Source of the DNA: an uncultured Clostridia bacterium
GTDB lineage: Bacteria > Bacillota > Clostridia > Christensenellales > Borkfalkiaceae
Assembly: GCA_947630325.1 (NCBI GenBank)
Contig: CANRHB010000006.1
Span: 1-64,000 of the forward strand
Direction of reading: 5' to 3'
Length of the DNA stretch: 64,000 nucleotides
Of this stretch, positions 42,532 through 51,648 are shown piece after piece. The position numbers were made by a program, and so were the translations under genes. How positions within the stretch are numbered: the stretch's first letter is position 1; each line of letters opens with the position of its first letter. Below the pieces are notes generated by a model. It had not been told where the DNA came from. It ran no database searches and saw only the letters and a list, made by a program, of their open reading frames with translations.

Positions 42532-44799
42532 CTATTTGAGTTTTGCCGCGTCGGCAAAGCCCTTTTGGAACGCCTTCCATGTGGGCTCGAGGTCGGTGTA
42601 GATCTCGCTCTTATAACTGCCCGAACCGCCGGGGATGTCCGCAAATTTATAGCGGTTGGTGATCAGGGAGCCCGAATAGTCGTTGCAGTTGAACCAGATG
42701 AGCCCCTTGATCTGCTGCGCGTAGGGCGCGGGGGTTTCGGAGTTGAGTTCGTCGAACATCTCCTTGACCCACTTCTCTTGCAAGTCGCGGTTTCTGCCGA
42801 GTTCGCCCGACGCGTTTCCGCCGGAGCCGCAGGCGAATTCGCCGATGATCATCCCCCACTTCTCGAAGTAGTTCTTGTTCTTCTCGTAAAGACTGCCATA
42901 GCGGTCCTTGAAAGATTTGAAGAGGTTGCGGTCGTTGTTCGCCTCATAGTTGGTGCCGCCGAGGAGTTGGACGTAATCAAATCCGGGGAAGTAGCACAGG
43001 TCCTCCCCCCAACCCGAATAGGGACAGCTGTCCGCGATGGGGTTCCACACCCAGATGACGTTGTCGACGCCGTTTTCGATGAACACATTGTAGAGGCGTT
43101 TCCACGTTGCGGTGAAGATGTCGGGGTCGAGCAGGTTCATAATGCCCGAATAACTCGTCCAGTCGGTGTTCATCTCGTTGTTGAGACGGAACATGACGGG
43201 TTTTCCGTATTCCTTGATGTCCTTGGCAAGGCGGGCAAAATAGGTATCGTACTTGCCGCGCATGATGTCGAACAAGGGGGTGATCTCCTGATCGACGAGG
43301 TTGTTGTTGGTGGTGAATTGGAAGGTGAATTCGAGCACTGGCTTTGTTCCGTCGCCGTTGCCGCCCGCAAGTTCTTTCGCCATGGCGAGGGGGAAGTGGT
43401 GGCGGTTATCGTCGTACCCTTCCGCATAGTGAAGGCTCTTGGGATCCTCCTTGATCGCACCGCTGCCGAGGTGGGTGTAGGTCATGTACACGTCGTATTT
43501 CTTGCCGCCCCAAGCCGTCTCTTCGATGAAGTGTTGGATGTCGCGGCTCCACTTCAAATATTGATTGTAACTGCCTCCGTTGGGTTTGAGGCTACCCAAA
43601 GAAAGTATCGGCTCATCCGGCTTTTCCTTATTATAGGTATACCGATCATCCTCGCCCGGCATGGAGTAGGAGAATACCCCCCAACTCTTTGTCTTTTGGG
43701 TCATGAACTGCTCGAAGAACGCCTTTGTTTCGGCATTCCAATGGGGATCGGGTACGGGATCCTTGTTCTCGAAATAGTTGCGGGTCTTGCCCTTGGGCGT
43801 GAGCACCCGCCAACTCTTGAGAATGGAATCGCGCACTTCGGCTCTGTTCTCCTTCGCCTTCAAAACGAAAAATCCCGCGCGTCTGCTCTCGTCTTTTTCA
43901 CGGATGATGCCGATGTGGTAGTAGGGATATTCCACGTCCCCTGCGTCCTCGATCTTGATGTCGAAACGGTAGACGTCGTACCCCTTGCGGAACTCGAGGT
44001 CGCCGTGCTTGACGGTGGGATAGGCGCGCGTGCCGTCCGATTTGCCGTTTGCGCCGACGGGAGTGATGTCAAACCCGAGGCTGTCCTTATTAAGGAGGGT
44101 GAGATTCTGGTTCTCGTAATATTTCATGTTCACGAGGTGGCGGATCGCCCACTCGTTGACAAAGACGTACCACGGGTCGAGTTCCTGTGTGTAGGGGTTG
44201 CGGTCCTCCGCACTGAACGTGAGGACTGAATCGTCGAACATGTATTGGGTACGGTACTGCGCGATGGTGTAGTCGGCGTCGATCTCCGTTGCGGGGATCG
44301 TGAACGCCATGCCCGCCGAAACGTTGATCATCATCGCACTCTTATCGTTGTAGAGTTCCACTTTGACGTCCTGCCGGGAGGAGACGCTGCTCAGCTTGTC
44401 GTAATACTTGCCGTTGACGAAAAATCTGCCGCCCTTAATGTCCGACGTAGAATTGAAACCGCCATCCGCGTCGACAAACGTCGTCTTTTTATAGAGGTCC
44501 TCAAAGACGTATTTGAAGGACGCGCTGTCCGTTTGCAGGTCCTCCCTTTCGACGACCTTCCCCTCCTCGGGTTGTTTTTCCACGGTCGCGCCGCATTCGT
44601 CGCACTTGCCGTCGTTGTTTGCATCCGTGTGCTCGGTGTGCTCGGGTTCGTTCCCGCTCTGCACGGGCTGCTTGCACACATCGCACACGCCGTCGTTATC
44701 GGCATCCGTATGCTCGGTATGCTTCTGCTCCCCGCATCCCGTGACGCAACATGCACCGAACATGCAGACGCCCAAAATTGCCGCTAAAATCTTTTTCAT
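42532..44799 (-). CDS. GH26-like surface lipoprotein
   Basis: This 755-residue lipoprotein (lipobox VTGC near residue 22) carries two copies of an Asp/Cys-rich motif (HTDADNDGVCDVC and HTDANNDGKCDEC) just after the anchor, a beta-rich middle part (about 75-300) and a C-terminal TIM-barrel domain. The barrel looks like GH26: an acid/base candidate in FRLNNEMN and a nucleophile candidate in MIIGEFACG. GH26 enzymes are mainly beta-mannanases, but the match is weak and the substrate could be another beta-linked polymer. It acts outside the cell, on the membrane face. It sits in the operon between the phosphodiesterase and nanE. Confidence 0.75.
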   Translation of the reverse strand: MKKILAAILGVCMFGACCVTGCGEQKHTEHTDADNDGVCDVCKQPVQSGNEPEHTEHTDANNDGKCDECGATVEKQPEEGKVVEREDLQTDSASFKYVFEDLYKKTTFVDADGGFNSTSDIKGGRFFVNGKYYDKLSSVSSRQDVKVELYNDKSAMMINVSAGMAFTIPATEIDADYTIAQYRTQYMFDDSVLTFSAEDRNPYTQELDPWYVFVNEWAIRHLVNMKYYENQNLTLLNKDSLGFDITPVGANGKSDGTRAYPTVKHGDLEFRKGYDVYRFDIKIEDAGDVEYPYYHIGIIREKDESRRAGFFVLKAKENRAEVRDSILKSWRVLTPKGKTRNYFENKDPVPDPHWNAETKAFFEQFMTQKTKSWGVFSYSMPGEDDRYTYNKEKPDEPILSLGSLKPNGGSYNQYLKWSRDIQHFIEETAWGGKKYDVYMTYTHLGSGAIKEDPKSLHYAEGYDDNRHHFPLAMAKELAGGNGDGTKPVLEFTFQFTTNNNLVDQEITPLFDIMRGKYDTYFARLAKDIKEYGKPVMFRLNNEMNTDWTSYSGIMNLLDPDIFTATWKRLYNVFIENGVDNVIWVWNPIADSCPYSGWGEDLCYFPGFDYVQLLGGTNYEANNDRNLFKSFKDRYGSLYEKNKNYFEKWGMIIGEFACGSGGNASGELGRNRDLQEKWVKEMFDELNSETPAPYAQQIKGLIWFNCNDYSGSLITNRYKFADIPGGSGSYKSEIYTDLEPTWKAFQKGFADAAKLK

Positions 44800-44823
44800 A
44801 ATATACTCCTTATCATTTTTTCG

Positions 44824-46572
44824 TTAAGAAATGGCGACGGTTTTCAGCTGTGAATAGAGCCCGTATGAGGGCGCCGCCTGATCTCCCGTCTGTTGTACGT
44901 AATAGAAGAGCACTTGCGCGGTGTTGCCCGAGCGGGAAACTTCGATCACGTCGCACTCGTATTCGAACACCCAGCCGCTATAGGAGCGGCAGGGTACCTT
45001 CGCTTTCTTTGCCGAAAGCTGGGCCTCGGTGAGGGTAAGTTCCCCTACCGCCACCTCCTTGACGAGCATTGCGCAGTCCTCCGCCTTGTTGGTGGTAGCG
45101 ATGTTCGCCTTGTAATTGAAGTGGGAAAGGTCCTCGAACGTCCACGTGTTCTGCACATAGCCGCGGGCAAGATAGTTTTGCGCCGTGGAATTGGTGGAGC
45201 CCGCCATTGTCTCGTCCAGCCCGATGTTGCGCTTGCGCAAAAATTCGATCTTGCCGCCGATGTTCGTCATGTTCTTGTGTTCGCCGTCCCACGGTTTTTG
45301 CCCGTTTTGCGTTTCGACGGTGGAAGCCCCCGCGCCGAGATAGCAACAGGGAATTTCGGGGAGAGTCTCCTTCATCGCCTCGGCGTAAGGGGCGAAGAAG
45401 GTGATCGTGATCCAATGCCCCTTCATCCCCGGATATTTTTCCATGACCGCTTTGAGTTTTTCGATGGGCTTTAAGTCGAGCGCCTTTTGGGAGGCACTGT
45501 CGAGTTTGAGTTCGACGATGAGAATGACGTCCGTCTTTTCAAGCGCCATGCACATCTCTTCGATGTCCGCAAAACTCTCCTCATAGCGGACGCTGTAATT
45601 GTTGAGTTTGACCTTGCGGAGTTCCCGGAAGGTCACGTCGACGATAGACTTGTTCGGAATGCCCGAGACGCGGGAGATGTCGTTGTCGTGACAGCTAACG
45701 ATGTGACCGTCCGAGGTGATCTGGATGTCGATCTCCACATGGGTGGCCCCCTCGTTATAGGACGCCATGATGCCCGTTAAGGACTGTTCGTTTGCATATT
45801 TTGTGATCCCGCGGTGCGCCGCGATGTACTGCGCCCGCGCGAAACCCTTTTCTTTGAAATAGCCGAGCGACGCGGAGAGCGTTTCGCCCTCCTTTGCGAC
45901 GATGCCCTGGCACCCCGCCGCGATCGCCTGTACGCCCTCTTCTTTGCTCTCGACCTCCGCCCAGCAGACTTTGCTCATCGCCGAGACGTACTCTGCAGCG
46001 ACGGGGAAATTCTCCTGCACGTCGTAAAGAAGAATGTTGCACCCCGCCTTGTTTGCGGCGGCGATGTGCTCCCATTCGTCATAGCGGCCCTCCGTAAGGC
46101 GGACGTCCGTAAGGTCGTACACCGTATTGACGAGATACCCCCGTTCGTCGGCATACACCTTTTCGAGCACGGAGATTTCGTCCGAGATCGCCATGATGTC
46201 CGAGACGGTGTAGGTCGTTTTCAGCCATTCGAGGAAGGCGTCGACCGTCTCCCCGTCCAAACGGACGACGGGAATGGTCTTGCCCTTGAGTTTGAGGTCG
46301 AAGAGGTCCTTTAAGGGCCTCTTCCTGCCGAGGTCGACTTTCATCTCCCCGTCGGGAGTGACGACGGCGGAGGCATACCCCTTGCCCGTAAGCTGGGCCT
46401 CCTCCGTGGGCTCGAGGACGAGGGTGGGCTCGAGCATGAGCCCGCTTCCCTGCGAAGAGACGTTGATATATTCGGAATAGGTAGCGGGCGCGGCGGCGGC
46501 GGAAAGGGTCACTCCCGCCGTAAGGCACACCGCAAGGGAAAGAGCCGCGATCATCGGAAATAATTTTTTCAT
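44824..46572 (-). CDS. Secreted glycerophosphodiester phosphodiesterase (GDPD)
   Basis: This 582-residue exported protein (signal peptide ending near AAAAPA, no lipobox) has an N-terminal domain of about 230 residues of unclear type and a GDPD/GlpQ domain. The latter shows AHRGITKYANEQS, the metal residues in EIDIQITSDG and the CHD histidine. GlpQ-type enzymes release glycerol-3-phosphate from glycerophosphodiesters, and some cut glycerol-phosphate teichoic acid chains. Finding one inside an amino-sugar operon is unusual. The last 100 residues look beta-rich and may bind substrate. The start at 46572 has a GGAGGA ribosome site; a longer open frame overlaps the upstream gene. Confidence 0.88.
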   Translation of the reverse strand: MKKLFPMIAALSLAVCLTAGVTLSAAAAPATYSEYINVSSQGSGLMLEPTLVLEPTEEAQLTGKGYASAVVTPDGEMKVDLGRKRPLKDLFDLKLKGKTIPVVRLDGETVDAFLEWLKTTYTVSDIMAISDEISVLEKVYADERGYLVNTVYDLTDVRLTEGRYDEWEHIAAANKAGCNILLYDVQENFPVAAEYVSAMSKVCWAEVESKEEGVQAIAAGCQGIVAKEGETLSASLGYFKEKGFARAQYIAAHRGITKYANEQSLTGIMASYNEGATHVEIDIQITSDGHIVSCHDNDISRVSGIPNKSIVDVTFRELRKVKLNNYSVRYEESFADIEEMCMALEKTDVILIVELKLDSASQKALDLKPIEKLKAVMEKYPGMKGHWITITFFAPYAEAMKETLPEIPCCYLGAGASTVETQNGQKPWDGEHKNMTNIGGKIEFLRKRNIGLDETMAGSTNSTAQNYLARGYVQNTWTFEDLSHFNYKANIATTNKAEDCAMLVKEVAVGELTLTEAQLSAKKAKVPCRSYSGWVFEYECDVIEVSRSGNTAQVLFYYVQQTGDQAAPSYGLYSQLKTVAIS

Positions 46573-46582
46573 ATTCTCCTCC

Positions 46583-47197
46583 TTATGACGCCGTCTTGCC
46601 CACGAACAGGGTGAAACTTGCGCGGTATCCGTCGCACTCGACGGTGATCGTGCATTCACCGCGGGCCACTGCCGTGACGACGCAGATCGTCCCTTGATAT
46701 TCTACCTTGCCGATGCTCTCATCCGAAGAGGTCCACTTGGCTTCCCCTTTGAGGGGGACCTCCGAGAGCGCCTTGACCGTGGCTTTGCCGTTTTTGACGA
46801 GCACGAGCCGCCCGTTTTTGAGGCTCCCCGTGGCGCCGTCGGGCAAAAAGACGGAGAGCGGGGACTCCTTGACCGAGACCGTGCAGGAGGCGGTAAGCTC
46901 TCCGCAGGAGGCGGTGACGGTAGCCGTGCCCTCTTTGAGCCCCTTGACGGTCGCCTTTGCGCCGTCTGCCGTGACCGAGACGACCGACTCATCCGAAGCG
47001 GACCACGCAATCGTTTTTCCCCCTTCGAAGGAGACGGTAAGCCGCCCCTCTTCGCCGATCTGCAGGGTGAGCGACGTTTGGTCGAGCGTCAGCCCCGGAT
47101 CGGGCGGGTCAATGGGCGTCTTTTCTTCGCCGCAGGCGCAGAGCATACAGCAGAGCGCCGTGAGAATGCAAAACAGCAATAAGATTTTCTTTTTCAT
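46583..47197 (-). CDS. Small lipoprotein with two Big-type domains
   Basis: This 204-residue protein has a lipoprotein signal (lipobox near LCACG, Cys about residue 22) followed by two bacterial immunoglobulin-like (Big_2) domains, seen as the repeated pattern WSASDESVVSV...VKGLKEGTATVTA and WTSSDESIGKV...ARGECTITV. It has no catalytic part and may serve as a surface spacer or binding protein for the neighbouring enzymes. Its ATG overlaps the GH31 stop in an ATGA. Confidence 0.8.
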   Translation of the reverse strand: MKKKILLLFCILTALCCMLCACGEEKTPIDPPDPGLTLDQTSLTLQIGEEGRLTVSFEGGKTIAWSASDESVVSVTADGAKATVKGLKEGTATVTASCGELTASCTVSVKESPLSVFLPDGATGSLKNGRLVLVKNGKATVKALSEVPLKGEAKWTSSDESIGKVEYQGTICVVTAVARGECTITVECDGYRASFTLFVGKTAS

Positions 47198-49155
47198 GAT
47201 TCCCTCGCATTTGTTCGCATGACATGAACGGGAATGCCCCGATCGTTTCGCATGATCTCGAATGTCTGTCCGTCCCAGCGGACCGCGATGTGATTTCCGA
47301 GATCGTCCTCAAATTCCGCCCTGCCCTCGCCGCTCACCAAAAAGGTGAACTCTTCATAGCCGTCGAGACGGTTGCCGACGTCCGAACAGAGCGCGCCGCC
47401 CTTTAAATTGAGCGGGATCGCTCTCCCCTCCCGCAAAAAGACGGGACAATGCTCCTTGCAGAGCGCGATTTGATGGATTCGGCCGCCCGTGTAGCGTTCC
47501 CCCGTGAAGAGGTCGTACCACACCCCCGCGGGAAGATAGACGGCGCGGTGTTCGGCATAGTCCTCCAAAACGGGAGCGACGAGAAGGGCGCTCCCAAGCA
47601 TGAACTCGTCCTCGACGCCGAAGCATTTTTCGTCCTCGGGGAATTCGAGCATGAGGTGCCGCATGGGCGGAATGCCCGTTTCGTGCGCCTCCTTCAGGAG
47701 GGCGTATTGATAGGGCAACAGATTATAGTGTAAAAAGAATTGTTTGCGGAAAAGTTCCAACAGTTCCCCGTTCTTGTGGAAGGCGGCGATGTTCCACGGA
47801 CTGCGGTCGTTGATCTGCCATGCGCCCGTGAAATCGCACCTGCCGTTGGAGACGGGGTCGCTGTGCCACTGCATGACGGGGACGAACGCCGCCGCCTGCA
47901 GGGCGCGGAGGTAGAGTTCGGCCGTGGGAAGATAGCCCGAGAACCCCGCGATGTCGAACCCCCAGCAGGAAAAGCCCGAGAGCCCCGCCGAGAGCCCCGC
48001 TTTGAGCACGGAGCGGAATTCCTCCCACGTCGACTCCTGGTCGCCCGCCCAAAGGACGGTGAACGCGGGGCTCCTCTGCCCGCCCGCGCGGGAGAAAACG
48101 ATCCCCTCTTCGCCGACGAACTCTTGAAAGGCGGAGGTGTAGTCCTCGCAGTAGCGGTTCTGCCCCTCCCTGCCCGTGGAGCCGTCGCGGAATCTGACAG
48201 TGTGCTCGTGAATGAATTCGCCGCCGTCCGTCTTGAACCCGTCTATGCCGAGCCCCTTGAGATAGCCGAAACGGTTGAAATAGTGCGCCCTGCCGACGGG
48301 GTCGGTGAAATCGGGCACCATGCTCCCGATGCACCACGTGTGCGGGATCTCATAGGGCGTTCCGTCCGCGTTGAGGACGCATTCGCCGTGCGCTTTGACG
48401 TATTCGTTGTCCGAAAGGCACTGCGGGACGTTCCACCCCGTTTCGATGTTCACCCCCTGCGCATAGATAGGGACGATCCACAAAAGCAGGTGCAGTCCGT
48501 CTGCGTGCAAGTCTCCGATGAGCCGTTTGGGGTCCTGCCACGGGGCGGAGAAGGTCATCTCCTCCAAAGCGGCGCATTCGTCCCCCTCTTTATGAGGGAC
48601 AGAACTGCCGTAAAAGAGATAGTGGGTCGTAAGATCGCTCCACGGCTCTACCACCATGACGTTGTGCGGGAAGTTGTATTCCTTCGTAAGCCGCCTCTGT
48701 TCTTCGAGTTCCTCCTGCGTGTGCCAGCGGTTGGCGCTCATCCACGCGCCGAGCGTCCACTTGGGAAAGAGGCGGGGCATTCCCGCAAGGGTGCGGAACT
48801 GCGTTAAAATTTGCTTGGGCGTGCCCTCGAAGAGGTACACCTCCGCCCGTTCGCCGCGGCTCCCCTCTTGAAAGGAGAGGGTGATCTCCCCCTCCTTGCT
48901 CAAATCGAAGTCCACCTCGACATAGGTATCCGCGTACAACCCGAAGCCGTCGGGCGTAAGCAGGAAGGGCATGGAGCAGTAGGTGTATTCCCCTTGGCGG
49001 AAACACTTTTCGCGCACGCAGGCGCGGACGTATTTCCCCTTTTGGTCTACCGCGTCGAACTTCTCGCCGAAGCCGTATGCGGCGCGGTAGGGGCGGCGGA
49101 GGGTAAGGGTGTATATCTCCCCTCTCTTTTGAAGTTGTTGGGTAAGTTTTTGCAT
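47194..49155 (-). CDS. GH31 alpha-glycosidase (first copy)
   Basis: This 653-residue cytosolic GH31 enzyme removes terminal alpha-glucosyl or alpha-xylosyl residues. The nucleophile is D310 in FKTDGGEF, and the acid/base aspartate lies in LWAGDQES. The FSCWGFDIAGF block and a C-terminal beta sandwich follow. It lacks a signal peptide. The KTDGGE form is typical of the subgroup with alpha-xylosidases and sulfoquinovosidase-like enzymes rather than maltases, so the sugar removed is not certain. It begins one base after the DUF4127 stop. Confidence 0.9.
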   Translation of the reverse strand: MQKLTQQLQKRGEIYTLTLRRPYRAAYGFGEKFDAVDQKGKYVRACVREKCFRQGEYTYCSMPFLLTPDGFGLYADTYVEVDFDLSKEGEITLSFQEGSRGERAEVYLFEGTPKQILTQFRTLAGMPRLFPKWTLGAWMSANRWHTQEELEEQRRLTKEYNFPHNVMVVEPWSDLTTHYLFYGSSVPHKEGDECAALEEMTFSAPWQDPKRLIGDLHADGLHLLLWIVPIYAQGVNIETGWNVPQCLSDNEYVKAHGECVLNADGTPYEIPHTWCIGSMVPDFTDPVGRAHYFNRFGYLKGLGIDGFKTDGGEFIHEHTVRFRDGSTGREGQNRYCEDYTSAFQEFVGEEGIVFSRAGGQRSPAFTVLWAGDQESTWEEFRSVLKAGLSAGLSGFSCWGFDIAGFSGYLPTAELYLRALQAAAFVPVMQWHSDPVSNGRCDFTGAWQINDRSPWNIAAFHKNGELLELFRKQFFLHYNLLPYQYALLKEAHETGIPPMRHLMLEFPEDEKCFGVEDEFMLGSALLVAPVLEDYAEHRAVYLPAGVWYDLFTGERYTGGRIHQIALCKEHCPVFLREGRAIPLNLKGGALCSDVGNRLDGYEEFTFLVSGEGRAEFEDDLGNHIAVRWDGQTFEIMRNDRGIPVHVMRTNARES

Positions 49156-49156
49156 A

Positions 49157-50665
49157 TCAGTCTTTTGTTTTGAGCGCGATCTCCATTTCGAAGGTGCGGT
49201 TCCACGGAGAACTCATTTCGACGTCCTCCACCTTTTCGGCGACCTTCGGGAAGTTCTCCTTCATGTAGCGGAGAAGTTCCTCCCTCGCCGCCGCCACGCA
49301 CTTGCCGCGTTCGCCGTCGAGCACGAATACCGTGCATCCGTTTGCGGGAACGGGGTTGACGTCCGTCCACGTGCGGGTGTGGGAACAGTAGCCGACGTCG
49401 TCGAAATAGCGGTGCAACAGAAAGTCGCGGTTGCCCCGATCGTCCCTGCCGTTCCAATAGAGACAGCTTTCGCAGATGACCGTGCCGAGGGTGTTGCTCG
49501 AAGTGTTCCAGCCCGCATAGGCGTGGATCTTGAACAACAGATCTTCATCGTAAAGCAACTTGAAGAGTTCGAGGTCGTTCTGCGTGGGGTGCGCGACGTC
49601 CGCCACCGCCACGAGTTTGCCCAAAGAGAGGGCATACTTGATCTGGTCGATGTACTCGGGCAGACTGCGCTCGATCTGGTAGGCGGCATTCATCTCCTCC
49701 TCGCTTTTGAGGTAGAGCATCTCCGAGCCGATGTTGACGGCAAGCATGACGTCGCACTCGGGCAAGCTGTACACCCTCCTGCATCCCGCCGCCAAGATCT
49801 GGTTTTTGACGGTGGCGTCGATGGAGCGGTCCTCGAAACAGGGAGTGACAAAAGGGCCCTTCGCCGAGGCGTAATAGAGGTAAATTTTGGGGATGACCCC
49901 GTTGAGTTCGTTGACGGCGCGGCAGAGCATGGTCATGCCCGTGTCGTCCGCGGCGGGATAGACGGGAACTTTGAGAAGGAGCCCCATCTCCCTGATGCGC
50001 GTCTTTATTCGCTGTTGGTCCATTGCGGTGAAACCGTATGGCGCGCTGTCGTCCTGCGGGACGATGAATGCGTCGATCGTCCCCTCCTTCACGAGATCGA
50101 GGGTGCGGAAGAGCACTTCGAGGTTGAGCGCTCTCCGCGCCGTGTAATCTTGGAGGGCTTCCGCGGGTATCTTCGCCTTCACGCGGGAAAAGTCCTTTTC
50201 TTCCTCCTCGCTCAAGATCCCCAGCCGCTGTTTGTGGGTGTATTTGCCGAAGAGGTGGATCTCGGCGCCGCACGCCGCGTAATAGTCGGGCTCCTCGTCC
50301 GAAAGAGAATAAAAGGGACAGCGCATGATCGTCTCGAAGGCATAGATCTTACAGGACGGGTTTTGCGCTTTGAGCGTTTTGACAAGGTCCGCGCGGGCGG
50401 AGAGTTCCTCCTTCGTCTCATGATGGAGACGGGAGGGAATGAGCCCGCCGTAAATGAGGGTATCGAGAGAGAGAATGCAGGCGTCCGCCCTCTTCCCCTC
50501 TTCGAGCACCCACTCCGCAAGTTTGTCGCGGTCGGCGGGGCGTTTCTTCAGCCCCATGTACTCCTTCGGCGGCTCGATGAGTTCAAAGTCCGCCTTGGGC
50601 ATGATGGCGGGAAAGGTGTAGTTGCAGGGCCGCTCGTCGAGCGGCAGAAGCAAAATTCGGTGCAT
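49157..50665 (-). CDS. DUF4127 family protein
   Basis: This 502-residue soluble protein matches the DUF4127 family: LLPLDERPCNYTFP at the N-terminus, SLDTLIYGGLIPSR near residue 66, and DDSAPYGFTAMDQQRI near 207. The acidic and histidine residues in these blocks are consistent with an enzyme, but no reaction is known to me. It lies 3 bases from the permease gene and 1 base from the GH31 gene, so it is tightly tied to sugar import and hydrolysis. A role in processing the imported sugar is inferred from context. Confidence 0.85.
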   Translation of the reverse strand: MHRILLLPLDERPCNYTFPAIMPKADFELIEPPKEYMGLKKRPADRDKLAEWVLEEGKRADACILSLDTLIYGGLIPSRLHHETKEELSARADLVKTLKAQNPSCKIYAFETIMRCPFYSLSDEEPDYYAACGAEIHLFGKYTHKQRLGILSEEEEKDFSRVKAKIPAEALQDYTARRALNLEVLFRTLDLVKEGTIDAFIVPQDDSAPYGFTAMDQQRIKTRIREMGLLLKVPVYPAADDTGMTMLCRAVNELNGVIPKIYLYYASAKGPFVTPCFEDRSIDATVKNQILAAGCRRVYSLPECDVMLAVNIGSEMLYLKSEEEMNAAYQIERSLPEYIDQIKYALSLGKLVAVADVAHPTQNDLELFKLLYDEDLLFKIHAYAGWNTSSNTLGTVICESCLYWNGRDDRGNRDFLLHRYFDDVGYCSHTRTWTDVNPVPANGCTVFVLDGERGKCVAAAREELLRYMKENFPKVAEKVEDVEMSSPWNRTFEMEIALKTKD

Positions 50666-50668
50666 AAA

Positions 50669-51634
50669 TTATCCTTTGACGGAGCCGAGTTGCAAGCCGC
50701 TCTTGATGTATTTGACGACGTAAGGATACATGAGCAGAATGGGAATGATGCTCGCCACCATTGCCGCCGCCTCCACGTTCTTGCTGTTTGCCATGAGCCA
50801 TGGATCGTTCTTGTTGAGGGTATCGCTCTGCAACATGAGATAGAGGTAGTACGCGAGCGGCTGGGCGGCCTTGCCCTTTGCCGACTGCGAAATGAACATG
50901 AGCGCGGAACCGTAACCGTTCCAGCAACCGACGATCGTGAAGAAACAGCAGCTGCCGATGATGGGCAGAGACATGGGCACGATGATGCGGAAGAAGAGCT
51001 GGAGGTCGGTCGCGCCGTCGAGTTTTGCCGCCTCTTCGATGTCCGAAGGGATCCCCTCGAAGAACGTCTTGAAGTAGAGAAGATGGGTGACGTTCGAGAT
51101 GGAGATGAGAATGACCGACCAGATGGAGTCGAGCAAGCCGAACATGGACATGAGAAGGTAGATGGGCACAATGCCCGCCGAGAAGAGCATGGTGATGATG
51201 AAGTACATCAGAATGCCGCTCTTGAAGGGGAAATCGCGCTTGGAGAGCGGATATGCTGCCATTGCCTCCACTAAGTTCGACCCGATGGTGACGACGACGG
51301 TGAGGAGCACCGAATTGCCGAACGCCCGCCAGAAGTCGAGTGCGCCGTCTCCCGCAAGCACGTACTCAAACGATTTGAGGGAGGGGTCCACGGGGTAGAA
51401 CACGACCTTTAAGTTACTGTTCCCGTTGTTGAACGCAAGCGAGAAATAGTTGAGCAGAGGAAAAACGATGATGACGACGCCCAAAAACAGGAACACAATG
51501 TTGACGATGTTGAGAAAGATGTCGACTTTGCTCTCCCTGATCTTGTTGGGGTTCTTCTGAAAGAGGCGCAACTTGCGGCCCTCTTTGCGGGGAGGGACTG
51601 CGGGACTTTGTTCGGGGATCATATTTTCTTCCAT
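50669..51634 (-). CDS. ABC sugar transporter permease, MalG/YtcP-like
   Basis: This 321-residue inner-membrane permease has six hydrophobic segments and the permease EAA-type loop (EAAKLDGATDLQLFFRIIVP, near residue 220). It pairs with the next permease to form a CUT1 carbohydrate importer. The start at 51634 has an AAAGGAGG ribosome site; a longer frame overlaps the other permease. No ATPase gene accompanies it, so a shared MsmX-like ATPase elsewhere is expected. Confidence 0.92.
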   Translation of the reverse strand: MEENMIPEQSPAVPPRKEGRKLRLFQKNPNKIRESKVDIFLNIVNIVFLFLGVVIIVFPLLNYFSLAFNNGNSNLKVVFYPVDPSLKSFEYVLAGDGALDFWRAFGNSVLLTVVVTIGSNLVEAMAAYPLSKRDFPFKSGILMYFIITMLFSAGIVPIYLLMSMFGLLDSIWSVILISISNVTHLLYFKTFFEGIPSDIEEAAKLDGATDLQLFFRIIVPMSLPIIGSCCFFTIVGCWNGYGSALMFISQSAKGKAAQPLAYYLYLMLQSDTLNKNDPWLMANSKNVEAAAMVASIIPILLMYPYVVKYIKSGLQLGSVKG

Positions 51635-51648
51635 TTTTTTGCCTCCTT

